From assembly GCF_003148745.1 (NCBI RefSeq), contig NZ_QGGU01000008.1, positions 62,001 to 126,000 on the forward strand: DNA of 64,000 bases. Direction: 5' to 3'. This document shows, piece after piece, positions 1 to 8,466 of this stretch. The notes under the pieces were generated by a model. It saw nothing but the letters and a program-made list of their open reading frames with translations, was not told the DNA's origin and did no database searches. This DNA comes from Pleionea mediterranea. GTDB taxonomy: Bacteria; Pseudomonadota; Gammaproteobacteria; Enterobacterales; Kangiellaceae. How positions within the stretch are numbered: the stretch's first letter is position 1; each line of letters starts with the position of its first letter. Made by a program: the position numbers and the translations under genes.

Positions 1-653
1 TAAGCGTATAACCGAGATCTATCGGCTTCATTGTTTATATCAGAGTTGATAACTTTTGAGCCAAGACCTCGTATTTTTCCTAACGTATTAATAGTTTGAG
101 GTATGTAAGAAGCAATGGTTGCACTCAGATAGTTAATATCAAGAGCTGGCTCAAGCTTTAAATTATAGCTGGCCGATACATTTTCTAAAAAGAGTATCGT
201 TGTATTGATAAGATCGGTGTGTTGCTCAAAGGATTGATCCGCTGTAAAGCTATAGGCCTGGTTACGAATATTGTTCCAGCGTTGGGATAACTTTTTTATT
301 TTATCGGATAAATCAACATCGCCTAGTCTTTCCAATTCATTTTTTACTATTGTAAAGCTATCGTCTACATTAGTTTGAAATTCTGAAAGCTCTGAACCAT
401 TAAGTCGCTGTCGACTATCTGCCTTTGCCAACAGCTGGGCACTTTTACCACGATGCTTCGCAATATTAGAGGTGAGTTCAATGGTTGGTCTAATAATATT
501 TATTCCATCCACTTCACGATGGGCAAATTCTGCACGCTCATGATCATCAAGAACCAGAATTATCAAGTTGATAACCAGAGGAACCATTAGAGCCACAAAT
601 GCAATACCGAGCTTATTGGCAAGTTTCATATTGCCAAGCAATGTACTTTTCAT
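1..653 (-). CDS. Methyl-accepting chemotaxis protein, N-terminal part (cut by window edge)
   Basis: The frame is open from the ATG at 651-653 to the window edge, about 217 residues. The product starts with a short cytoplasmic stretch and one hydrophobic membrane segment (about residues 13-32), followed by a long, mostly helical and charged region typical of a periplasmic four-helix ligand-binding domain. The signalling and methylation domain would lie beyond position 1. It follows two cheW genes on the same strand with a 70-bp gap, so it is probably the receptor of this chemosensory operon. A MCP is the best reading, although a sensor kinase or diguanylate cyclase with the same kind of sensor region cannot be excluded from this fragment alone. 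Confidence 0.7.
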   Translation of the reverse strand, partial: MKSTLLGNMKLANKLGIAFVALMVPLVINLIILVLDDHERAEFAHREVDGINIIRPTIELTSNIAKHRGKSAQLLAKADSRQRLNGSELSEFQTNVDDSFTIVKNELERLGDVDLSDKIKKLSQRWNNIRNQAYSFTADQSFEQHTDLINTTILFLENVSASYNLKLEPALDINYLSATIASYIPQTINTLGKIRGLGSKVINSDINNEADRSRLYA

Positions 654-723
654 GATTGACTCCTATTGATAACATCGTATCGTAATTTATTATTGATATT
701 TACTAACATCATAAGTATTTCAC

Positions 724-1200
724 CTAATCACTTATCAAATTACTTAAATCGGACAATTCTTTTTTCTCAAATACTTTATTCATATTGATGATGGCGATCA
801 TTGCATCATCAACCGTCACTATACCGTCAAGATAAGTCGTATCCACTGTGTTGGTAATGTCGGGGTTTTTCTTAATCATGGATGGATAGATCTCATGCAC
901 ATCTGACACATAATCAACAACAATACCTATCTTTTGTAAATTTTCTAACTCGATATAAATAGTGACTGGTTTTTGACTGGTATCAGGTTTAGACAAGTTA
1001 AAGCGTTTTCTTAAATCAACAACCGGAATGACTTGCCCACGTAGATTAATGACACCCAATACAAATTTAGGTGCATTGGGAATTGGCTTTACTTTTTCCA
1101 AAGCGCGAATTTCCTGAACCATTAAAATGTCGATGCAATATGCCTCTTCCTGCAAACCAAAAGATAAATATTGATGACTGTCGGCATGTGTTGCAATCAT
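724..1200 (-). CDS. cheW: CheW-type chemotaxis coupling protein (second of two)
   Basis: A 158-residue single CheW-like domain. It has the typical opening with Y-C-I-D-I-L and V-Q-E-I-R (residues 21-32), then the conserved stretch P-N-A-P-K-F-V-L-G-V-I-N-L-R-G-Q-V-I-P-V (about 41-60). CheW proteins bridge receptors to the kinase CheA at the inner membrane. The ATG overlaps the stop of the upstream cheW by 4 bp, so the two are translationally coupled. Two adjacent, clearly different CheW proteins in one operon suggest either different receptor partners or one acting as a competitive adaptor. The family call is secure; the division of labour is unknown. Confidence 0.93.
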   Translation of the reverse strand: MIATHADSHQYLSFGLQEEAYCIDILMVQEIRALEKVKPIPNAPKFVLGVINLRGQVIPVVDLRKRFNLSKPDTSQKPVTIYIELENLQKIGIVVDYVSDVHEIYPSMIKKNPDITNTVDTTYLDGIVTVDDAMIAIINMNKVFEKKELSDLSNLISD

Positions 1201-1733
1201 AACGCTACAACTTTTGCATAATGATTAGCCACTTCCGTGAGATCCAGCAATTGCTCGACATTAAGTAAAACCAAGGTTTTGCCTTGGGTCTGACATAATC
1301 CCTTAACGAACTTATCATCAATATTGCCAATGGTCTCAGACACCGCTTTGATATTATCTGGATCAATTTCGAACACATCAAAAACAGAGTCGGCAATGGC
1401 ACCTATCTTTTTATGCGTACCACTGTATATAACATTCAGTACCACTATGGCAGTTTCTTTATTCGGCTTAACGGCATTCATGCCCAATCTTATTCCGAGG
1501 TCAATTACCGGGATGATATCGCCCCGTATATTGATAACACCAGCTAGATATTCGGGCGCATTAGGCAGTTGAGTGCAAGCCTGCCAACTTCTAATTTCTT
1601 GAACCGATAGAATATTGATGCCATAAAACTCGTTATTGACGACAAACCCTAAAAACTGTTCGCCATCAAAAATATCGTCTTGAAGGTCGTTATTTGCTTT
1701 AGATTCTGGCACTTCAATTAATTGATTACTCAT
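1197..1733 (-). CDS. cheW: CheW-type chemotaxis coupling protein (first of two)
   Basis: A 178-residue CheW-like domain protein with an N-terminal extension of about 25 residues before the domain (F-L-G-F-V-V-N-N-E-F-Y-G). The family core Q-E-I-R-S-W and P-N-A-P-E-Y-L-A-G-V-I-N-I-R-G-D-I-I-P-V is present. It overlaps the cheA stop by 4 bp and the next cheW by 4 bp, so kinase and both adaptors are made together. The role is scaffolding of receptor-CheA arrays. Confidence 0.94.
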   Translation of the reverse strand: MSNQLIEVPESKANNDLQDDIFDGEQFLGFVVNNEFYGINILSVQEIRSWQACTQLPNAPEYLAGVINIRGDIIPVIDLGIRLGMNAVKPNKETAIVVLNVIYSGTHKKIGAIADSVFDVFEIDPDNIKAVSETIGNIDDKFVKGLCQTQGKTLVLLNVEQLLDLTEVANHYAKVVAL

Positions 1734-3916
1734 GCAGCAATCACTCTGTTTTTAGTTTTGCGTGAGTAATGATGAATAAAACCAACCACGTCTATAATTA
1801 ACGCAACCGTCCCGTCGCCTAAAATAGTGGCGCCCGACAAACCCGGCAAAGCGATAAAGTTCGACTCCAGGCTTTTAATTACCACTTGCTGTTGAGACAA
1901 TAACTCATCCACCATTAAACCAACTTTATTACCGGCTCCTTCAACAACAATGATAGTAGCATCGGTTATTTGTTTTTGTTTAGGCATTACATTAAAGGAC
2001 TGATAAAGACGAACAATGGGCACATGTTCATCACGCAGTAAAAATACCTGGTTATTGCCAGCAACGCTTATGATATCTTTTGCCTTTAGCTGTAGCGACT
2101 CAACAATTGAGGTTAGTGGAATAATATATGTTTGATCGCCTACCTGTATTAACTGGCCGTCCAATATGGCTAATGTTAATGGCATATGGATGGTGATGCT
2201 GCTGCCCGAGCCCTCTGTTGAAGACACCTGTATTGTGCCACCAAGTGCTGCAATATTGCGCTTTACCACATCCATGCCTACGCCTCGACCGGATACATCG
2301 GATATTGTTTCAGCGGTGGAAAATCCGGGTTCAAAAATCAATGCGTACAACTGCTCTTCCGGTATTTCACTGTCTGCACTGATAAGTCCGTTTTGAACAG
2401 CACGTTGCTTTACTTTTTCACGATTAATGCCTGCACCATCATCATTAATTTCGATAACGATATGACCGCCCTGATGATAAGCCGATAAGTTGATAACACC
2501 GGTTTCTGGTTTTCCCTGATTAAGTCGCTGCTCGGGAAGCTCAATACCATGATCCATAGCATTTCGAATTAAATGCACCAAAGGATCACCAATTTGTTCC
2601 ATTAAGGTTTTATCCAGCTCTGTTGTTTCACCCGTTATATTAATGGTAACTTTTTTCTCTAACTGCACACTTAAATCGCGTACCATTCGAGGAAAGCGGT
2701 TAAACACAAAGCTAATCGGTAACATGCGTATTTGTAAAACATGCTCCTGTAATTCACGAGTGTTACTTTCAAGCTGACTCAATCCATCCTTTAATTTTTC
2801 AAGCTTATTGATTGAAAAATCCTCACCAATTTCACCTAACATGGATTGAGTAATAATCAACTCACCAACCAGGTTAATCAGCGTATCCACTTTTTCTGTA
2901 TTCACTCGAATGGATGGGCTGTTTTGAGAAGAGGCTTTGGTTGCTTTTGCTTTATCTGATTTCTGAGTTAATTGTTGCGCAGAATGAATAAGGGGATTGC
3001 GAGATCCGGACGGTTCAACAGTAGATTGCTTCACTATGCTAAGTAATCGTTCAGAAAATACTTGTTCAGCCACTGATTCTATGGACAGCTCACACTCATC
3101 CATAACCCATTCGAAGACTTCTTCTATCATGTATTCTTCGGTGTTTGCCTGTAGCAATAATGTCCACTGCAACAGGCACTCTTCTGGCTCCAAACAGTTT
3201 AAAGTAACCACAGAGTCTGTATTTGCCTCAACAGTAAGTTCACCGAGCTCTGCCAGTTCACGAAACATACGTAAAGGTTCATTGCCTGTTCGTAAAATTT
3301 GTGGCTGTGGTTTAAAAGTAATGACCCAGTATTGACCGGATATTTGAGCGTTTTGACTTAAATTCTGGATGTTATTTTGCTTAAGGCTGGTCGTATTCTC
3401 AGAGGTTTGCTCACGGTTACTTTGACCAGCATTAATAATATCTTTATCACTATCTGTACCTGTATCTGTACCTGAATCTGGCTCTATGCCTGCACTGGTT
3501 CCCGTTTCACTCGTGTAAATTTTTAATAACTGGCTCAATTCGTCATTAAGTGGTCGATACAAACTTTCGTCGGGTGTTTTATTATTTTGCAAAATGGTTA
3601 ACATTTCTCTTAAACAATCAACCGACTGCAATAAGGTATTGGTAATTTCTGGGTTTAATTGACAACGACCACTGCGCATTTCATCAAGCAGTGTTTCCAG
3701 TGTATGAGTAAAGTTAGCAACGGAATCAAACTTAAATGTAGCACTGCCGCCTTTAATGGAGTGAGCAGCACGGAAAATACTGTTTAAGCTGTCGGGTTCA
3801 ACCGGGTGAGTATCGGATTCTGTCGGTAGCTGCAGTAAATTTTGTTCCATAATATCGAGACTTTCGAAGCTTTCTTCGAAAAAAACATCATGAAACTGAC
3901 TTAAATCGATAGCCAT
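1730..3916 (-). CDS. cheA: Chemotaxis histidine kinase CheA
   Basis: A 728-residue CheA. The N-terminal Hpt domain carries the phospho-accepting His52 in R-A-A-H-S-I-K-G-G-S-A-T-F. Residues about 130-340 form a poorly conserved linker rich in S, T, D and N, with a possible regulator-binding domain. The dimerisation domain starts near residue 345 (R-V-N-T-E-K-V-D-T-L-I-N-L-V-G-E-L). The ATPase domain has the N-box (H-L-I-R-N-A-M-D-H-G-I-E), G1 (D-D-G-A-G-I) and G2 (G-R-G-V-G-M-D-V-V). A CheW-like P5 domain ends the protein. It phosphorylates the downstream CheY. It is co-transcribed with cheY and the two cheW genes. Confidence 0.97.
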   Translation of the reverse strand: MAIDLSQFHDVFFEESFESLDIMEQNLLQLPTESDTHPVEPDSLNSIFRAAHSIKGGSATFKFDSVANFTHTLETLLDEMRSGRCQLNPEITNTLLQSVDCLREMLTILQNNKTPDESLYRPLNDELSQLLKIYTSETGTSAGIEPDSGTDTGTDSDKDIINAGQSNREQTSENTTSLKQNNIQNLSQNAQISGQYWVITFKPQPQILRTGNEPLRMFRELAELGELTVEANTDSVVTLNCLEPEECLLQWTLLLQANTEEYMIEEVFEWVMDECELSIESVAEQVFSERLLSIVKQSTVEPSGSRNPLIHSAQQLTQKSDKAKATKASSQNSPSIRVNTEKVDTLINLVGELIITQSMLGEIGEDFSINKLEKLKDGLSQLESNTRELQEHVLQIRMLPISFVFNRFPRMVRDLSVQLEKKVTINITGETTELDKTLMEQIGDPLVHLIRNAMDHGIELPEQRLNQGKPETGVINLSAYHQGGHIVIEINDDGAGINREKVKQRAVQNGLISADSEIPEEQLYALIFEPGFSTAETISDVSGRGVGMDVVKRNIAALGGTIQVSSTEGSGSSITIHMPLTLAILDGQLIQVGDQTYIIPLTSIVESLQLKAKDIISVAGNNQVFLLRDEHVPIVRLYQSFNVMPKQKQITDATIIVVEGAGNKVGLMVDELLSQQQVVIKSLESNFIALPGLSGATILGDGTVALIIDVVGFIHHYSRKTKNRVIAA

Positions 3917-3965
3917 AAACTAACCTATTGCCTGGCTAAACGATTTAACGGACAACTTGTAAACA

Positions 3966-4328
3966 TTAATCAATTACTCTTTTTACGGTTGCGACTAAAT
4001 GCTCTGGTTGAAAAGGTTTTACGATCCATCCTGTTGCGCCAGCTTTTTTGCCTTCTAATTTTTTTTCTTTGGTTGACTCTGTGGTGATCATTAAGATGGG
4101 TGTAAATCGATAAGAAGATAACTGTCGCAGTTGCTGAACCAGTTCAATTCCTCCCATGTTGGGCATATTGACATCCGATAATATAAGGTCGTACTGTGTT
4201 TTCTGCGCGCTTTGTAACGCTTGTTGACCATCCTGCGCTTCATCCACATCAAACCCGGCATCTTTTAAAATAAATACCACCATCTCACGTATTGAGTTAG
4301 AGTCATCAACGGCTAATATTCTGGTCAT
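3966..4328 (-). CDS. cheY: CheY-like single-domain response regulator
   Basis: A 120-residue stand-alone receiver. The acidic pocket is D8-D9, the phospho-acceptor is Asp52 (L-I-L-S-D-V-N-M-P) and the conserved Lys is 104 (V-K-P-F). The G-A-T-G-W segment matches chemotaxis CheY proteins that lack a DNA-binding domain. It lies 49 bp upstream of cheA on the same strand, so it is the likely phosphate sink or output of this CheA. Whether it binds the flagellar switch or a non-motility target cannot be told from sequence. No cheZ or cheB is visible beside it. Confidence 0.93.
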   Translation of the reverse strand: MTRILAVDDSNSIREMVVFILKDAGFDVDEAQDGQQALQSAQKTQYDLILSDVNMPNMGGIELVQQLRQLSSYRFTPILMITTESTKEKKLEGKKAGATGWIVKPFQPEHLVATVKRVID

Positions 4329-4360
4329 TGTTTATTCTCATTGTTTTACTTAGCTCTACT

Positions 4361-4436
4361 TTATTCTAAGAACCTGATTTTATTCCAAGAGCCTAATTCT
4401 ATTTTAAGATTATAATTCTACTTTAAGATTCTAAAG
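4361..4436. repeat. Degenerate 19-bp tandem repeat, four units
   Basis: Four head-to-tail units start at 4361, 4380, 4399 and 4418. Each follows the pattern (C/T)TA-TT-AAGA-TAATT with several substitutions. The last unit runs into the stop codon of the STAS gene (4431-4433). It lies in the cheY-STAS gap and has no obvious coding or terminator role. Confidence 0.7.
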
Positions 4437-4718
4437 GTTGTTTAGCTGAAGTGCCTGTTGCATACCCAAAAGCTTTGCATCCGCCAGCAGAGCACTCGAA
4501 GGATGTTGCCAGCGCACTTCGATAGACATGGTCTCAGCCTGCCGAATAAATGCATACAGCAGCTGCGCGCCCGCAGTATCCAGCTTTTCCACTTTACTGG
4601 CATTCACGTAGCAAAGATTTGACTGTTTATTCAGCGCGTTTAAAAAGCGTTGTTTTAAGGCCTCAGCCTGTTGAATAGTCACCTGTGAACCACAGCTGAC
4701 GCTCACTTTGTTTTCCAT
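4431..4718 (-). CDS. STAS-domain protein (anti-sigma-antagonist/MlaB-like fold)
   Basis: A 95-residue protein resembling a single STAS domain: an early strand, then the conserved segment V-E-K-L-D-T-A-G-A-Q-L-L-Y-A-F. In SpoIIAA-like proteins a Ser or Thr after the Asp can be phosphorylated; here the position is Thr (D-T-A-G). STAS proteins occur beside cheY and cheA in accessory chemosensory clusters of Vibrio and related genera (F7-like type), where they are thought to be structural or regulatory partners. It heads the operon upstream of cheY. The partner is unknown. Confidence 0.75.
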   Translation of the reverse strand: MENKVSVSCGSQVTIQQAEALKQRFLNALNKQSNLCYVNASKVEKLDTAGAQLLYAFIRQAETMSIEVRWQHPSSALLADAKLLGMQQALQLNNL

Positions 4719-4817
4719 GTATTATCAATTAGTTATAGCTGATTATTAAACCTGTCTATTGTTTATAGCAGATCATGGCAAATTTGCCGATATTTTTTGG
4801 GGAATACTTGTCGAAAA

Positions 4818-5264
4818 TTATGACTGTTTGGAATGGCGAAGATTGTTGATATCGTCTTCGATCTGGCGGTTTTCTGCTTTGTCTTTATTCAACTGCTCTT
4901 TTTTCTGTACTCGCTGCTGATATTTACTGACGGCCTGAGTACGCTGACTGCGGCTTTGCCACTGGCTACGCTGTTTATTAACTTCACCTTGCAGCAATTC
5001 TATTTGCTGCTTTTGCGTCTCAATGGCTTTATCGAGTTGTAACAGGAAGGACTTATAATGCTGTAGTTGAGAACCACTCATGCCCCTTTGTGCCCGAAAT
5101 TGAAACTCACTCATATAATCAGAACGGTATTGCACCAGTTCATGGAGTTTTGACTGCGCCTCTCCGTAAACATTCTGGGCACGACTCAGAGTATCGGCCG
5201 CTTTCTTTTCACGTTGCTCGGCGACCTTTTTGACAGGTTCTATGCGTTGTGAGCTTGATTTCAT
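4818..5264 (-). CDS. fliJ: Flagellar export chaperone/stalk protein FliJ
   Basis: A 148-residue, almost wholly helical and charged protein predicted to form a coiled coil, with the FliJ-typical start [13 protein letters not shown] and the Y-R-S-D-Y motif near residue 48. FliJ sits in the centre of the FliI ATPase ring of the flagellar type III export apparatus. It is the last gene of fliEFGHIJ and its start overlaps fliI by 4 bp. Length and position match the family (about 147 residues). Confidence 0.92.
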   Translation of the reverse strand: MKSSSQRIEPVKKVAEQREKKAADTLSRAQNVYGEAQSKLHELVQYRSDYMSEFQFRAQRGMSGSQLQHYKSFLLQLDKAIETQKQQIELLQGEVNKQRSQWQSRSQRTQAVSKYQQRVQKKEQLNKDKAENRQIEDDINNLRHSKQS

Positions 5265-6637
5265 GAAACAACCATTCCACTTGAATTATTGTCGGGTACG
5301 TTTTGAAGTATAGACCTTAAACCCTCAATTGACTGCTCCAATGTGCGACTTTCTGAGGTGTTTTGCTGCAAAAACGCGCGCATTTCTGGCATAAGCTCAA
5401 TGGCTTCGTCGATTTCACGATCACTACCTTTTTCATAGGCACCTATATTAATCAGGTCTCTATTGCGCATAAATGCTGAGTAAATACGCTTAAATTCACG
5501 AACATCTTTGATATGTTCTTCATCGACAATTTGCGTTATCGCTCTACTCACCGACGCTTCTATGTCAATTGCCGGGTAATGGCCTGCATCAGCCAACTCT
5601 CTTGATAGCACCACATGACCGTCCAGAATCGCTCTGGCAGCATCAGCAATGGGATCCTGTTGATCGTCGCCTTCTGCTAATACGGTGTAAAATGCCGTAA
5701 TAGAGCCACCGCCTTTTTCAGCGTTGCCGGCACGTTCAACCAATTGCGGTAGCTTGGCAAAAACAGAAGGCGGATACCCTTTAGTAGCGGGCGGCTCTCC
5801 AATGGCCAATGCAATTTCTCGTTGCGCCTGACAAAAACGGGTTAAGGAATCCATAAGCAGCAGTACATTTTTACCCTGATCGCGAAAGTACTCGGCAATA
5901 CTGGTGGCCACCATAGCACCCTGCAGCCGCATTAAAGGTGAATTATCCGCAGGAACCGCAACCACTACCGCACGCTCACGCCCTTTCTCACCCAAAATAT
6001 GATCAATAAATTCTTGAACCTCTCTACCCCGCTCACCAATCAGGCCAACCACTATGACATCGGCCGAAGTAAACCGCGTCATCATTCCCAGTAAAACCGA
6101 TTTACCGACACCACTGCCCGCAAACAACCCCATACGTTGACCACGGCCCACCGTTAGCAATGAATTAATAGCCGCAACACCAACATCGAGAGGTTCATCT
6201 ATCGGATGTCGGGTCAGAGGGTTAATGGGTCTGCCCTGCAACGGGTATTTATTACCTGTGTATAGAGTTCCCTGTTGATCAAGCGGTGCGCCATAACCGT
6301 CTAAAACACGCCCTAAAAGTTCATCGCCAACGTTTACGTTAGCGGTACTTCCAGTGGGTATAACACTGGCACCCGGACCAAGGCCCTGAATATCGCCTGT
6401 GGGCATCAGATATATTTTGTCTTCAGAAAAACCGACCACTTCAGCTGGCTCTTTTTCACCACGATTGGTGGTAATTAAACAGCGCTCTCCAATATTCACC
6501 TGACAACCTACCGCCTCTAACGTCATACCAACCATACGCGTTAACTTACCTTCAACGGCAAGACCCGGCGCTGTCGACAAACGTTGTTTGAATTGACTGA
6601 TATTATCGGCCAGTTGAAACTCAGGTTTGGGTGTCAT
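5261..6637 (-). CDS. fliI: Flagellar export ATPase FliI
   Basis: A 458-residue F1-beta-like ATPase that energises type III export of rod, hook and filament subunits. The Walker A motif is A-G-S-G-V-G-K-S (173-180) and Walker B is [10 protein letters not shown]. The segment [13 protein letters not shown] is the usual FliI/YscN signature. Full length for the family. The start lies 17 bp inside the end of fliH, so the two are coupled. Confidence 0.97.
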   Translation of the reverse strand: MTPKPEFQLADNISQFKQRLSTAPGLAVEGKLTRMVGMTLEAVGCQVNIGERCLITTNRGEKEPAEVVGFSEDKIYLMPTGDIQGLGPGASVIPTGSTANVNVGDELLGRVLDGYGAPLDQQGTLYTGNKYPLQGRPINPLTRHPIDEPLDVGVAAINSLLTVGRGQRMGLFAGSGVGKSVLLGMMTRFTSADVIVVGLIGERGREVQEFIDHILGEKGRERAVVVAVPADNSPLMRLQGAMVATSIAEYFRDQGKNVLLLMDSLTRFCQAQREIALAIGEPPATKGYPPSVFAKLPQLVERAGNAEKGGGSITAFYTVLAEGDDQQDPIADAARAILDGHVVLSRELADAGHYPAIDIEASVSRAITQIVDEEHIKDVREFKRIYSAFMRNRDLINIGAYEKGSDREIDEAIELMPEMRAFLQQNTSESRTLEQSIEGLRSILQNVPDNNSSGMVVS

Positions 6638-7430
6638 CTTTTGCTACTCGTTGATCGCCAAAAACATGGGTAAAAATATCGGCGATGCGTTTTTCAATAG
6701 TGGCGTCTATGTTTGAAACATCGGTGGACACCGAACAACCACCGCGTGAAATGGAAGGATCATCAGTAATTGTCCAGCCCGACTGTCGTTCACCATCCAC
6801 CGAAAATATTTTACGAATTAAATTGGCATCTTCCGGATGCATTTTAACGGTAACTTGGCGGCCTGATGATGGCAGTAATTTTATTGCTTCACGTATCACC
6901 GCAATAATTTGATCGGGATTTTGCTTTACTTCACGGCGAATGATCTGCCGCGTAACCATCGACGCTAATTCCGCTAATTCTTCGGTTATTTTTTCCTGTT
7001 CTCGTTCAAACGGCTTTTCCATTTGATGCATTAACGCATCAAACTCTTGTTTCATTTTAGTCAGTTCTGCTTGCGCTTGTTGCAAGCCGGCCTCATAACC
7101 ATCCTGCTTACCTTCATCAAATGCAGCTTGTCGTATTGCGGCAATTTCTTGAGCAGTTGGCGGCTTAGGTACGCCTTTATTTTGTTGTGAGCGAGTGCCT
7201 GGTGATTGGCCTGAATCAAACGAAGGTAACTCCCAACGTTTGGAACTTAAGGCGCCTTCTTGCTCACTCATTACTTCCAATTCCTCTACAGCCATGGATT
7301 TACTTGTATCCTGTTCCTGATCAGCGGACTCATCTTGCGCGGTCTCTGTCTGCTTCGACTTATCAGAACTTTTAGACCTGTTATCTTGTCCCGGTTTCTC
7401 AGATGACTGTGGGTTATCAGTGTTTGTCAT
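6621..7430 (-). CDS. fliH: Flagellar export protein FliH
   Basis: A 269-residue regulator of FliI. Residues 1-75 are a hydrophilic, low-complexity tail rich in S, D, E, K and Q. From about 90 there is a coiled-coil region with [13 protein letters not shown], then the conserved C-terminal domain ([12 protein letters not shown] through G-G-C-S-V-S-T-D). It lies between fliG (4-bp gap) and fliI (17-bp overlap). Confidence 0.94.
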   Translation of the reverse strand: MTNTDNPQSSEKPGQDNRSKSSDKSKQTETAQDESADQEQDTSKSMAVEELEVMSEQEGALSSKRWELPSFDSGQSPGTRSQQNKGVPKPPTAQEIAAIRQAAFDEGKQDGYEAGLQQAQAELTKMKQEFDALMHQMEKPFEREQEKITEELAELASMVTRQIIRREVKQNPDQIIAVIREAIKLLPSSGRQVTVKMHPEDANLIRKIFSVDGERQSGWTITDDPSISRGGCSVSTDVSNIDATIEKRIADIFTHVFGDQRVAKDDTQT

Positions 7431-7434
7431 AATA

Positions 7435-8466
7435 TTAAATCATGTCCTCACCGACACCGCCCAGTACAATTTCACCGGCATCCGCCATACGACGCGCTAC
7501 GGTTAAAATTTCTTTCTGAGAGTTTTCTACTTCACTTACTTTAACCGGCCCCATAGCCTCTAAGTCATCTTTCATTAATTCAGCGGCACGTTTTGACATG
7601 TTATTGAATATTTTTTCTTTAATGGCTTCATCAGAGCCTTTCAATGCCAATACAAGTGTATCGGTAGAGATTTCTCTGAGCAGTGCTTGAATGCCTCGGT
7701 CATCAACGTCAGCCAGATTATCAAACACAAACATCATATCTTGAATTTGTTGACCTAAATCTTCATCAACTTCTTTAATGTTTTCGATCAACAATCCTTC
7801 AACACTGGTATCGAGGAAGTTCATAATATCCGCAACTTTTTTGACTCCACCCATTTGCGCGGCTTTCGATGATGAACTGCCTGAGAACTGTTTTTCCATA
7901 ATGCTGTTAAGTTCTTGTAAGGCATTCGGTTGCACTGCTTCAAGTGCGGAAATTCGTAGTGCCAGATCAAGTCGTGTTTTTTCTGGAAACAACCCCATAA
8001 TTTCTGCGCTTTGATCCGGATCAAGATAGGATAAAACAATCGATTGAATTTGCGGGTGTTCAAATCGAATAATATCGGCAACCGCTCGTGGATCCATCCA
8101 TTTAAGCGTATCAAGTCCTTTGGTGTTGGCGCCTAGTAAAATACGATCAATTAATGCGCCGGCTTTATCTTCACCCAAAGCATTTTTTAATGTGTTACGA
8201 ATATAGTCTTCGGTGCCGATTCCGATGCCGGTTTGATCTTCAACTTTTTCCAGAAATTCATCGAGTACCACTTCTACCGATTCTTTTTCTACATTTTTAA
8301 GCGACGCCATAGCAAGTCCAATTTTTTGAACTTCTTTTGGTCCCATATGTTTAAGCACTTGAGCCGCATTTTCTTCACCCAGCGACAACAAAAGTACAGC
8401 GGCCTTTTCGGTGCCACTGTACGTCAGTTTTGTCTTTTTTTCTTTTTCAGGTTTGTCGTCACTCAT
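7435..8466 (-). CDS. fliG: Flagellar motor switch protein FliG
   Basis: A 343-residue rotor protein linking the MS ring (FliF) to the C ring and interacting with the stator. It has the N-terminal domain (G-T-E-K-A-A-V-L-L-L-S-L-G-E-E), the middle E-H-P-Q segment (F-E-H-P-Q-I-Q-S-I-V-L-S-Y-L) and the charged C-terminal torque helix region (L-V-L-A-L-K-G-S-D-E). Usual family length. It overlaps the end of fliF by 8 bp. Confidence 0.97.
   Translation of the reverse strand: MSDDKPEKEKKTKLTYSGTEKAAVLLLSLGEENAAQVLKHMGPKEVQKIGLAMASLKNVEKESVEVVLDEFLEKVEDQTGIGIGTEDYIRNTLKNALGEDKAGALIDRILLGANTKGLDTLKWMDPRAVADIIRFEHPQIQSIVLSYLDPDQSAEIMGLFPEKTRLDLALRISALEAVQPNALQELNSIMEKQFSGSSSSKAAQMGGVKKVADIMNFLDTSVEGLLIENIKEVDEDLGQQIQDMMFVFDNLADVDDRGIQALLREISTDTLVLALKGSDEAIKEKIFNNMSKRAAELMKDDLEAMGPVKVSEVENSQKEILTVARRMADAGEIVLGGVGEDMI

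Noticed and set aside
3396-3402. TTCTCAG copy inside cheA
   Set aside because: Flanking bases cannot pair and it is inside a coding region; one or two chance copies are expected in 64 kb. The same holds for 15635-15641 in legF.
6601-6630. TTATCGGC inside the fliI start region as a minus-strand sigma28 -10 box
   Set aside because: It lies in coding sequence and the -35 (CAAA-type) is poor; similar chance matches occur in several other genes.
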